Part shown: positions 9,629 to 17,593 of the stretch, piece by piece
Position numbering within the stretch: the first letter of the stretch is position 1
Layout: each line of letters starts with the position of its first letter
Assembly (NCBI GenBank): GCA_028874915.1
Contig: JAPPHA010000040.1
Coordinates: forward strand, 1 to 41,309
DNA from: Paracoccaceae bacterium
Lineage (GTDB): Bacteria > Pseudomonadota > Alphaproteobacteria > Rhodobacterales > Rhodobacteraceae
DNA: 41,309 nt
Reading direction: 5' to 3'
Position numbers and translations under genes: made by a program
The notes under the pieces: generated by a model
What the model was told of the DNA's origin: nothing
What the model saw: the letters and a program-made list of their open reading frames with translations, nothing else
The model's database searches: none

Positions 9629-10888
9629 ATGGCCGTGTCCCGGGTGCCTGTCGCGGCCGTGGACGGAAACGCCGGCGGTTTGCGGCCCCGGGAACGCATG
9701 CGAACCGACGTCTTCATCAGTGGTGGCGGCATTGCCGGTCTGACGGCAGCTGCCTCTCTCGGCGCCATCGGACTCGACGTAATTTGCGCCGACCCGTCAC
9801 CGGACCATGCAGAGACGCAAGTCTCGCACTCCGATCTCAGGACCACGGCCATTCTTCAACCGGCGGCAGCCGTTCTCCGGGATGCCGGGGTCTGGGAACG
9901 GTTAGCGGACGACGCCGTCCCGCTCCGGACACTCCGGATTGCCGATGCCGGCGAATCCGAGAACCGGATCCAGTATCAGGCGGACTACCTGGCCTCCGAA
10001 ATCTCCGGCGAACCCTTCGGCTGGAATGTTCCGAACCCGCGGATCCGGCTGGCGTTGCGCGACCGCCTTTCTGCGCTTCCGAACGTCACCATCCTTTCCG
10101 AACGATTTACTCGTGCGATCGTTTCGAGAAACCGGGAGGCGATCGTTGTTCTGTCTGACGGCTCCGAAGCATCCTGCCGGCTGCTTATCGGCGCCGACGG
10201 ACGCCGCTCGCGAGTCCGGCGGGCACTCGGTATTGGCGCACGGGTCTGGCATTACGGCCAGAAAGCTCTGGCCTGCTGCGTCGTCCACGAACACCCGCAC
10301 GACAATGTCTCGACGGAAATCTACCGATCGGGTGGTGCGTTCACACTGGTTCCGATGGCTGATGATGGCGACCGGCCCCAGTCGGCGCTGGTCTGGATGG
10401 ACAGCATTGCCGAAGTCGAACGGCGTCAGAGCCTGCCGGAAACCGAATTCGACCGGGAGCTCAACGACAGGAGCTACGGCGCCTTCGGCACAATGGCCCT
10501 GTCCGGACCGCGATCAGCTTGGCCGGTCATCGGCATGCTGGCTGACGGTCTGATCGGCCGGCGAACGGCGCTCGTCGCCGAGACGGCTCATGTGGTTCCC
10601 CCCATCGGCGCCCAGGGACTGAACATGTCCCTGACGGACATCCGCTGCCTGGTCGAACAGGCGCGCGCTTATCATGACGATCCCGGATCTCCCGATGCGC
10701 TCCGCCAATACAACCGCTCTCGCTGGCTCGATATCCGTCTCCGGACCGGCATCGTCGACATGCTGAACCGTGCCGCACGGGCGCGAAGTCCGACCGCCCG
10801 CGTGGGCCGCCTCAAAGCCCTGCAGTGTCTCCACTCGGGCGCATCTCTTCGTCGCTCGATGATGAAATTCGGTCTGGGATCCGGTTGA
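9629..10888 (+). CDS. UbiH/UbiF-family FAD-dependent hydroxylase
   Basis: Probable flavin monooxygenase acting on the ubiquinone ring. Seen in the sequence: the dinucleotide fold SGGGIAGLTAAA (residues 31-42), the second FAD block LIGADGRRSR (about 186-195), and AHVVPPIGAQGLNMSL (about 318-333). In the last block the usual GDAAH reads AETAH, a variant I also recall from Rhodobacterales homologues. The start is uncertain: ATG 9629 has a GGAGA 9 nt upstream, but the conserved protein begins at ATG 9698 (MRTDVFISGGG), giving 396 instead of 419 residues. It follows carA by 4 nt and is probably translationally coupled. The ring position hydroxylated cannot be assigned from sequence. Confidence 0.88.
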   Translation: MAVSRVPVAAVDGNAGGLRPRERMRTDVFISGGGIAGLTAAASLGAIGLDVICADPSPDHAETQVSHSDLRTTAILQPAAAVLRDAGVWERLADDAVPLRTLRIADAGESENRIQYQADYLASEISGEPFGWNVPNPRIRLALRDRLSALPNVTILSERFTRAIVSRNREAIVVLSDGSEASCRLLIGADGRRSRVRRALGIGARVWHYGQKALACCVVHEHPHDNVSTEIYRSGGAFTLVPMADDGDRPQSALVWMDSIAEVERRQSLPETEFDRELNDRSYGAFGTMALSGPRSAWPVIGMLADGLIGRRTALVAETAHVVPPIGAQGLNMSLTDIRCLVEQARAYHDDPGSPDALRQYNRSRWLDIRLRTGIVDMLNRAARARSPTARVGRLKALQCLHSGASLRRSMMKFGLGSG

Positions 10889-10959
10889 AGAGATCGGCCT
10901 CCGGGCTGTCACGTCGGAAAGACCCACGCCATGGATGCCACTGGCAGCGGCAGATGGCG

Positions 10960-11421
10960 TCACGACAAGGGCGGAAGCGGACGGGTCTCTTCGCTCAGGA
11001 GGACGTTGGCTTCAACGTCGCCGACTCCGGGCAAGACGATGATCCGTCGCCGGAGGACACGCTCAAAATCGCCGAGATCCCGCGCGACAACCCGAAGCCG
11101 ATAGTCGTAGCGGCCGAGGACATGCTGGATCGTCTGAACTTCCGGAATTGCCGTCAGGGCCCGCTCGAAGTCGTCAAGTGAAGACCGGCCCCGGGACGCA
11201 AGCTTGACTCCAAGGAAGACGGTCACGCCGAACCCGGCCGCCTGCCCGTCCAGAACGACCCGCCGCCCTTGAATGACGCCCGAATCCTCCAGTCTGCGGA
11301 TTCTTCGCCAGACCGAAGGCTGGGAGATTCCGATTTTTCTGGCCAAAGCGGCCGCACCGAGCGATCCATCCGCCATGAGATGGCGGAGAATAACGACATC
11401 TGTGTCGTCGAGGCCCGTCAA
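10960..11421 (-). CDS. Lrp/AsnC-family transcriptional regulator (second of pair)
   Basis: A 153-residue one-domain regulator plus effector-binding RAM domain. The N-terminal winged HTH (residues 3-60) has LDDTDVVILRHL, ALARKIGISQPSVWRRIRRLE and GVIQGRRVVLD. The C-terminal RAM part has IPEVQTIQHVLGRYDYRLRVVARDLGDFE, and ends in VNVLL-like beta strand sequence. Its start overlaps the stop of the upstream Lrp gene by 4 bases, so the two are translationally coupled. It differs from its partner at the recognition helix (SQPSVWRR versus SPATCWRR), so the two may bind different sites or form mixed oligomers. The likely target is the divergent ilvC. Confidence 0.93.
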   Translation of the reverse strand: MTGLDDTDVVILRHLMADGSLGAAALARKIGISQPSVWRRIRRLEDSGVIQGRRVVLDGQAAGFGVTVFLGVKLASRGRSSLDDFERALTAIPEVQTIQHVLGRYDYRLRVVARDLGDFERVLRRRIIVLPGVGDVEANVLLSEETRPLPPLS

Positions 11422-11879
11422 AGCGGCAGAGAACGGTCGTCCTTGACGGTGGCGATCACCATCAAGGATTCAATGTCGGCAATGTTCGGAAGAATCAGGA
11501 TATCCCGCCGGTAGATCTCTTGGTAGTGAGAGAGATCTCGCGCCATGACGTTCAGCCGGACGTCGACCCGCCCGAGAAAGGTCTGGATTTCGTTGACTTC
11601 CGGGATTCGTCGGGCGGCCACGATGAAGGTGTCAAAGGCGTCCGGCTGGGTCTTGTCGAGAGTGACCCTGAGAGAAACTTCGATCTCGTAACCGAATGCA
11701 CGGGCATCAATGTCAATCGTATGGCCTCGAATGACTCCGGACGACTCCAGCCGCTCGACCCTTCGCCAGCATGTCGCTGGAGACAATCCGACGGCCCGTG
11801 CGATTTCGGATCCTGCAACCGTCTGACCGGCCTGCATGGCCCGAAGAATCCGCCTGTCGATCTCATCGAAGGTCTGCAT
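11418..11879 (-). CDS. Lrp/AsnC-family transcriptional regulator (first of pair)
   Basis: A 153-residue Lrp-type regulator. The HTH is near residues 5-60 (EIDRRILRAMQAG, EIARAVGLSPATCWRRVERLE), followed by the RAM domain (IPEVNEIQTFLGRVDVRLNVMARDLSHYQEIYRRDI). It is the promoter-proximal gene of the tandem pair and is read away from ilvC. Lrp-family proteins sense amino acids and often control branched-chain amino-acid genes. Together with the inverted-repeat site between them, the position suggests control of ilvC and of itself. The effector is not deducible. Confidence 0.94.
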   Translation of the reverse strand: MQTFDEIDRRILRAMQAGQTVAGSEIARAVGLSPATCWRRVERLESSGVIRGHTIDIDARAFGYEIEVSLRVTLDKTQPDAFDTFIVAARRIPEVNEIQTFLGRVDVRLNVMARDLSHYQEIYRRDILILPNIADIESLMVIATVKDDRSLPL

Positions 11880-11888
11880 GAATTTTTC

Positions 11889-11920
11889 GATTCACATTCA
11901 ATCGTGAATGAAGAATTCAC
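11889..11920. promoter_or_regulatory. Candidate Lrp operator between lrp pair and ilvC
   Basis: An inverted repeat ATTCAC (11890-11895), 8-nt spacer, GTGAAT (11904-11909), with a third half-site ATTCAC at 11915-11920. It lies in AT-rich sequence directly upstream of the first lrp ATG at 11879 and about 160 bases before ilvC. Lrp-type factors typically bind degenerate palindromes of about this size near their own promoters. The repeat is seen; its use as an operator is inferred. Confidence 0.5.
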
Positions 11921-11927
11921 CAAGTAG

Positions 11928-13100
<1,173 letters not shown>

Positions 13101-13162
13101 CACAAGCCCTTTGGCATCCTGAATCCGGATTCCCGTCGACTCCGGCACGCGGAACAAATTGG

Positions 13163-13199
13163 TGGCAGGGGGACGCACCGTTGGCGCGTCCCCCTGCCA
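13163..13199. terminator. Strong hairpin after ilvC
   Basis: A perfect stem: GGCAGGGGGACGC (13164-13176) pairs with GCGTCCCCCTGCC (13186-13198), plus an outer T-A pair, around a 9-nt loop. It lies 63 bases after the ilvC stop and 74 bases before the end of the convergent DUF1127 gene. Neither side has a clear run of T, so it may stabilise 3' ends as well as, or rather than, terminate. Confidence 0.6.
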
Positions 13200-13272
13200 G
13201 CCTGCGGATTTCCCGAATGATACACCGGGTCCGCCTCCGGGACCGCCGGATCCCGCACTGGGAGGAAAGCGC

Positions 13273-13533
13273 TTAACGGCGGCCGGATTTTTCGTTTTCG
13301 AAAAGGCTCTCGACGTGACGGCGGATGTCTTTTCGCTCAACCCCGATCGAAGCCAGTTGCTCGTCTGTCAGTTCCGACAGGGCCCGGCACATTCGCGAAG
13401 TTGCGCCCAAATACAGGAACGCCGTCCAGAGCGCGCTGATTCGCGAGGCCGTCGCTGACAGGAGCCCGCGAAGGGATCGGCCAACCGGAACGAACACTGC
13501 CGGTCCGGCCGGCCTCGTATAGGCGCCAGCCAT
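13273..13533 (-). CDS. DUF1127 (YjiS-like) small protein
   Basis: An 86-residue protein from ATG 13533. The C-terminal 40 residues hold the DUF1127 pattern: CRALSELTDEQLASIGVERKDIRRHV, a short helix-turn-helix-like pair rich in Arg. The N-terminal part is longer than usual for the family and is variable. It begins one base after the stop of the next DUF1127 gene (TGA-C-ATG), so the two are coupled. Some alphaproteobacterial DUF1127 proteins bind RNA or alter phosphate and stress physiology; the role here is not known. An upstream extension to 13611 would overlap the neighbour and is unlikely. Confidence 0.75.
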   Translation of the reverse strand: MAGAYTRPAGPAVFVPVGRSLRGLLSATASRISALWTAFLYLGATSRMCRALSELTDEQLASIGVERKDIRRHVESLFENEKSGRR

Positions 13534-13534
13534 G

Positions 13535-13765
13535 TCAGACAGCCCGGTCCGCGGCTTCCCTGGCAACGCGAACGAGGTCGGCTCGGACGATTCCCAGATC
13601 AGCGAGGTCACGGTCGGAGAGGCGGTTGAGTTCCTCGAGAGTGCGCCGAAAGCTCACCTGCCAGCGCCAGGCCCGAACGAAGGATTCCAGATGGCCGGCA
13701 ACCCAGTTCGCCAGGCCGGATCCGGAAATCCCGGTTGTCCGAATTCCTTGTGCGATCATGTCCAT
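13535..13765 (-). CDS. DUF1127 (YjiS-like) small protein
   Basis: A 76-residue protein with a single DUF1127 module near the C-terminus (RRTLEELNRLSDRDLADLGIVRADLVRV), preceded by an amphipathic stretch with WVAGHLESFVRAWRW. It is the first gene of a tandem DUF1127 pair, and the second begins one base after its stop. AGGA sits 8-11 bases before the ATG (plus-strand TCCT at 13774-13777). Role unknown. Confidence 0.8.
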   Translation of the reverse strand: MDMIAQGIRTTGISGSGLANWVAGHLESFVRAWRWQVSFRRTLEELNRLSDRDLADLGIVRADLVRVAREAADRAV

Positions 13766-13868
13766 GTCCTTTCATTGTACGCGCCGGATGCGCGTTTTGG
13801 ATTGATGGGGGTCGGCGGCGGTCGCCGTCGGCCTGCTTGCAGCCGGTCGTCCCAGCCGCACCCATCAG

Positions 13869-14315
13869 CTAGGGTCCGGAACCCTTCCCAACAACAGACA
13901 AAAACGCATGGCCGTTATGCGACGTCCGCAGCCCCCGAATCCTGTCGAATCCTGGCACTCCGCGCTGCCAAATCGTCCGGGTTTCCGGCGTGTCACCGAG
14001 ACGGAAAACAAAGGGACCGGCGGGCATCATTCCGGCCCAACTCCCCGCCGTTCCGAGATGTTCAGGATTGCATTCCCGGACAATTGCGAAGTCCGAATTG
14101 TCAAGGATGTCGGCTCACCCGGGAGGTATTCCGAACGCTCTTGAACGGTTGCCGGTCAATTCCTCCGACATCGAACGGAATTCTTCGCCAGCAGGAATCG
14201 GAAACTCCGTGGGCTCGGGCACACCGCAACGGACTGACTCCACCGCCACAGATCCATGGCGAAGATTGATGTCCGAACCATTGTTTATCCGAAAACGATG
14301 GCGATTAGGCGCCAA
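13869..14315 (-). pseudogene. Probable disrupted gene, family not recognised
   Basis: A single minus-strand frame from about 14315 to a TAG at 13869-13871 is interrupted once, by TGA at 14115-14117. Both halves look protein-like. Before the stop it reads PEPTEFPIPAGEEFRSMSEEL; after it, DILDNSDFAIVRECNPEHLG, AGPFVFRLGDTPE and GVPGFDRIRGLRTSHNGHAF. No start codon immediately follows the TGA; the next is a tandem ATG about 30 codons on, giving a 54-residue ORF. I do not recognise the family. The simplest reading is a gene broken by a nonsense mutation at the left edge of a decayed island. Confidence 0.4.
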
Positions 14316-14430
14316 ATGATGTGCGCGAAGGCATTGAACGCAAAACGGCGCCTTGAGGGTTCCGGACCCATTTCAGACCTGAGTCTCTCGAACACGCTCG
14401 CGCACAGCGCCAACAACGGCACACCAACGA
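14316..14430. other. Short stretch with possible microprotein frame
   Basis: On the minus strand, ATG 14371 opens a 28-residue frame ending at TAA 14285-14287 whose second half is hydrophobic (FNAFAHIIWRLIAIVFG). It could be the N-terminus of a lost membrane protein or chance. Nothing else is visible. Confidence 0.25.
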
Positions 14431-14986
14431 TCAAGACAAATCAGCAGTGGAGAATTCGACTGCCAATGCCCTTTGGTAATCGTCGGGCCCGCCTTGGGGT
14501 CTTCGCCACTTCCTGAGCATCGTGTCGCGTTCTCGCGCAAGACGCCTGACATGCGGCGACGCATCAACGACCGTCGACGGATCGATCGCGCTCAAAATAT
14601 CAAAGGAATGACGTCCCTTTTTGTATTCGCCCTTTGAAACTCGGCGCTTGGCGTTTCGCACCCCGGGGAGCACGTCGTCTTTCACGATTCCCTCGATCTC
14701 TGGTTGCCCGGAGGAGCATTGCGATGGAAGTCGCGACCGAAATAGACAGCGAGACTGCCGGTTTCGGTCAAAAAACCACGTCTCCACGCACTGGACCATC
14801 AAATGGACTTGTTCATCCGTTGCCTCATGTGGCCTTTTCCAACGGTCGCGCCCCGCCCCACCTGACCGCGCAGACGGGCATGCCTGCCTGCTGAATTTCT
14901 GCTTCGCACAGCAGGGCGACAAGTTCTCGCAGGGTATCCCGGTCGAGTTGCCGCAACTGTTCCTTTGTGACGTCGAGAATTGCCAC
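14431..14986 (-). pseudogene. Chimeric remnant: nuclease-like N-terminus joined to DUF4276 C-terminus
   Basis: Two different gene pieces meet near 14865. From GTG 14986 one frame reads ILDVTKEQLRQLDRDTLREL, VALLCEAEIQQAGM and AVRWGG, then stops soon after. I recall this opening from large putative restriction or ATPase proteins in which WGG is followed by a conserved DGG motif. In the adjacent frame, from about 14868 to 14540, the sequence is the C-terminal half of DUF4276: RDRWKRP.EATDEQVHLMVQ, KDDVLPGVRNAK, GEYKKGRHSFDILSAIDP and ASPHVRRL. The DUF4276 N-terminus is missing. The tail to 14431 looks frameshifted. Neither piece can be functional. DUF4276 genes usually accompany ATPases in defence-like pairs. 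Confidence 0.6.
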
Positions 14987-15118
14987 CCGACCCTCAGTGT
15001 AGAAGCGTCGACTCAGAGAGATTGTCGGGACACTCGAAAAGCCGTTTCTTGACGGTCAGATAGCCAGTTAAAGACATGCCAGATTTTGGGCTCCCCCCGC
15101 GCGCTGCGGTTGCGCTTT

Positions 15119-15436
15119 CTACCGAACGGCATGAACTTTGAGGTGAAGGCCCTCACGTTTCTGAAGACGGCCGATGACCTCGAACAGGTTCCGCGCTTGC
15201 GGATTACCGGCGGGACCGAACATACGCATCAGGCTCTTGGGCGACTTCTCGGTCAATCCGCCGAGCTCCTGAAACCCGATCGTGGCATTGATGTAGTCAC
15301 GCAGGACCGCCTTGCCGGTGTCCACATCTCCGGACAGTAGGCGCTCGACCCCCTCCTTGAGCAGTTCCTCACGGCAGGCCGGATCGCGCTCGATACGCGC
15401 CTGGATCGTCTCCTTGAAGTCTCGTGTCAGGGGCAT
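15119..15436 (-). CDS. Antitoxin, HI1420/HigA-like addiction module protein
   Basis: A 105-residue antitoxin that should neutralise the adjacent RelE/ParE-type toxin and repress the operon. Family blocks: FKETIQARIERDPACREELLKEGVERLLSGD, GKAVLRDYINATIGFQEL, KSPKSLMRMFGPAGNPQARNL (the DNA-binding helix-turn-helix) and FEVIGRLQKREGL. ATG 15436 has GGAGGG at 15445-15450 upstream, and the toxin stop lies 5 bases before it. The gene is intact, but its toxin partner carries a nonsense codon, so this is probably an orphan that may still act as a repressor. Confidence 0.85.
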   Translation of the reverse strand: MPLTRDFKETIQARIERDPACREELLKEGVERLLSGDVDTGKAVLRDYINATIGFQELGGLTEKSPKSLMRMFGPAGNPQARNLFEVIGRLQKREGLHLKVHAVR

Positions 15437-15441
15437 AGTCC

Positions 15442-15777
15442 TCAACCCTCCTGCCGCTTGCGCCGCTTGTAGTCCCGCCAGTGGGTCCGCGCGGTCTCGA
15501 CATCCTGCCGCTGGCGTCTCTTGGTCCCGCCGCCCAGGAGGACGATCAACCTATCGCCGTCCTTGCCGAAATAGATCCGATAGCCGGGACCGAAGTCTAT
15601 CCTGTGTTCGAATACACCACCGCCGACGCCCTTGACCCCGGAGAGGTTTCCTTGCTCCAGCCTAACCAAGGCCGTCGCCACCTTGGCCGCGGCCTAGGCA
15701 TTGAGCCGGTTGAACCACCTCGCAAAAGGGCTGCGGCCTTCGTGGTCGACAAATTCTCGAATTGTGATCATCGCCAT
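15442..15777 (-). pseudogene. RelE/ParE-family (HI1419/HigB-like) toxin with amber stop
   Basis: Toxin gene placed before its antitoxin, as is normal for this family. From ATG 15777 the frame reads ITIREFVDHEGRSPF and ARWFNRLNA, then TAG at 15694-15696. It resumes in the same frame as AAAKVATALVRLEQG, HRIDFGPGYRIYFGKDGD and VLLGGGTKRRQ to the stop at 15442. The position of the TAG is normally Gln in this family (NAQAAAKVATAL), so a single CAG-to-TAG change explains it. The 79-residue downstream part could restart at an internal codon (for example GTG in AKVAT) but would lack the first strand and helices. The toxin is most likely inactive. Confidence 0.85.
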
Positions 15778-15780
15778 TTA

Positions 15781-15796
15781 GTAACTCAAATGTTAC
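15781..15796. promoter_or_regulatory. Candidate operator of the toxin-antitoxin operon
   Basis: Inverted repeat GTAAC (15781-15785), 6-nt spacer, GTTAC (15792-15796), sitting 4 bases upstream of the toxin ATG at 15777 on the minus strand. Antitoxins of this family bind short palindromes overlapping the promoter. No clear -10/-35 pair was identified. Confidence 0.4.
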
Positions 15797-15845
15797 CACA
15801 AACCGGAGAAGGCTTCAAGGCTTCTCTGAAAAGTGACGCGCCAGT

Positions 15846-15958
15846 CTATCCGGTGACTTCGGCGATGCGATTCCCGATACGGTTCACTGCCGACTTGACC
15901 GGATCGTTGACCAGGTGAGCGTAGCGGGCGGTGGTCTCGACGAGCGCACAAACCCCAC
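15846..15958 (-). pseudogene. C-terminal tail of a phage-type tyrosine integrase
   Basis: The minus-strand frame between a TGA near 15963 and TAG 15846-15848 encodes ETTARYAHLVNDPVK, then SAVNRIGNRIAEVTG. This is the terminal helix of site-specific tyrosine recombinases, including the nucleophilic Tyr (codon at 15921-15923) in TARYAHL. The preceding catalytic His and Arg boxes are not found upstream in any frame. Just beyond, another frame reads ARDEVARSLATEPMMVAQLY, which I do not recognise. The fragment marks the right side of a decayed integrative element ending next to glmM. Confidence 0.7.
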
Positions 15959-16140
15959 ATTGTGGGTGAAACAGTCACTGTTTTCTATCGCTTTCATCCG
16001 CTTGGTGGGAGACGCGTTGTAAAGCTGGGCCACCATCATTGGCTCGGTGGCCAGCGACCTCGCAACTTCGTCGCGGGCCTTTCAGCGAAAGGGAATCAGT
16101 GATCGGCGAACGGAGTCACAATTCCGACCCCGGACAGATG

Positions 16141-17481
16141 TCATGCGGCGTCCGCAACAGCGGCCGAGACATCGGCAATGACATTTCGCAAAAGATCCGG
16201 GTTTTCGCATTCCCCCATGACCCGGATCAGCGGTTCAGTCCCGGACTGTCGGATAATCAATCGCCCGGATGTCCCCAGCGCCTCTCTGCCGGCACGGACC
16301 GCCGCCTTGACGCTGTCTCCTTCCAGTGGAGCCCGTCCCTTGCGGTATCGGACGTTCTTGAGCAGTTGGGGAACCGGCTCGAACCGGTTGCACAGTTCGC
16401 TCGCCCGCCGGCCGGACTCGACCATGGCACTGAGCACCTGCAGTCCTGCCGTCAGACCATCGCCCGTGGTCGTGAAGTCCGTCATGACGATATGTCCTGA
16501 CTGTTCGCCGCCAAGGTTGCATTTTTCGCGCCGCATGGCTTCGACGACATACCGGTCCCCGACATTGGTCCGGATCACGGATACGCCGAGCCCCGAGAGA
16601 TAGGTCTCCATACCGACATTGGACATGATAGACGCGACGATCGCGTTGCGGGTCAGGCGATTGTCAGCCAGCCAGGTTTCGGCGATCAGGGCCATGATCT
16701 GGTCGCCACTGATGATCTCGCCCTTTTCGTCGATCAGAATCACCCTGTCGGCGTCGCCGTCGAGCGAAATGCCGACATCAGCTCGCCGTTCGAGGACAGC
16801 CTCCGCAGCCTTTTGCGGACAGGTCGATCCGCAGTGGTCGTTGATGTTGTAGCCGTTTGGCGCAACCCCGAGGGGAACAACATCTGCCCCGAGTTCCCAA
16901 AGCACTTCCGGTGCCGCCCGGTAGGCTGCACCATTCGCACAGTCGATCACGACCCGGAGCCCGTCGAGCTTTCTCCGACTTCGGAAAGTGGTTTTCGAAA
17001 ACTCGAGATAGCGGCCCAGGCCATCATCGACACGGCGGGCCTGACCAATGTTTTCCGGGGTGGCGAGTTCGGTACCCTGTTCCAGCGCAGCTTCAATCCG
17101 GGCCTCTGTCTCATCGTCCAGTTTGAAGCCGTCACTACCGAAAAACTTGATTCCGTTGTCCCGGTACGAATTGTGCGATGCCGAAATCATCACGCCGACC
17201 TCGGCACGCATGGATCGGGTGAGCAACCCGACAGCCGGAGTCGGAATCGGACCCAACAGCAGAACATCCATGCCGGTCGAGGTGAAACCGGCGGTCAGCG
17301 CATTCTCGAACATGTAGCTGGAGTTGCGGGTATCTTTCCCGATGACAACTCTCCGAGTGCTGACGTCGCGCCGGAGAACGGAGCCCGCCGCAGCACCGAG
17401 CCGGAGCGCGAGTTCTGCCGTCATGGGGTAGGAATTGGCCTCTCCCCGAACGCCGTCAGTTCCGAAAAGCTTTCGAACCAA
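16141..17481 (-). CDS. glmM: Phosphoglucosamine mutase
   Basis: Interconverts glucosamine-6-phosphate and glucosamine-1-phosphate, supplying UDP-GlcNAc for peptidoglycan and lipopolysaccharide. With the TTG at 17481 as start the protein has 446 residues and opens MVRKLFGTDGVRG. The phosphoserine in ISASHNS then falls at residue 102, exactly the family position. AAAGGA lies just upstream of that TTG. An ATG at 17496 (MKGNQLVRKLFG) is the alternative. Other motifs are the Mg-binding SLDGDADRVI (239-248), GGEQSGH with the sugar-binding residues, and RQSGTEPLIRVM in the phosphate-binding domain. It is the third gene of folB-folP-glmM. Confidence 0.96.
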   Translation of the reverse strand: MVRKLFGTDGVRGEANSYPMTAELALRLGAAAGSVLRRDVSTRRVVIGKDTRNSSYMFENALTAGFTSTGMDVLLLGPIPTPAVGLLTRSMRAEVGVMISASHNSYRDNGIKFFGSDGFKLDDETEARIEAALEQGTELATPENIGQARRVDDGLGRYLEFSKTTFRSRRKLDGLRVVIDCANGAAYRAAPEVLWELGADVVPLGVAPNGYNINDHCGSTCPQKAAEAVLERRADVGISLDGDADRVILIDEKGEIISGDQIMALIAETWLADNRLTRNAIVASIMSNVGMETYLSGLGVSVIRTNVGDRYVVEAMRREKCNLGGEQSGHIVMTDFTTTGDGLTAGLQVLSAMVESGRRASELCNRFEPVPQLLKNVRYRKGRAPLEGDSVKAAVRAGREALGTSGRLIIRQSGTEPLIRVMGECENPDLLRNVIADVSAAVADAA

Positions 17482-17593
17482 CTGGTTTCCTTTCATCGAG
17501 CCCGCCACGGGCCTTGCCCGGGACGTCAGCACAAACCATACAAACGGACGCGTTCAGTCGAACCGCTGCCGAGTGTCCCCAATCCACAAATCG

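Noticed and set aside
13163-13199. GC-rich palindrome after ilvC as a mobile element end or attachment site
   Set aside because: A single perfect hairpin just after a stop codon is better explained as a 3' end structure; no second copy was seen in the window.
13880-13970. Minus-strand GGATTCGACAGGATTCG resembles the 5' part of tmRNA
   Set aside because: No tag-peptide reading frame, no pairing acceptor or T-arm piece, and the same bases are part of a protein-like frame (GVPGFDRIRG).
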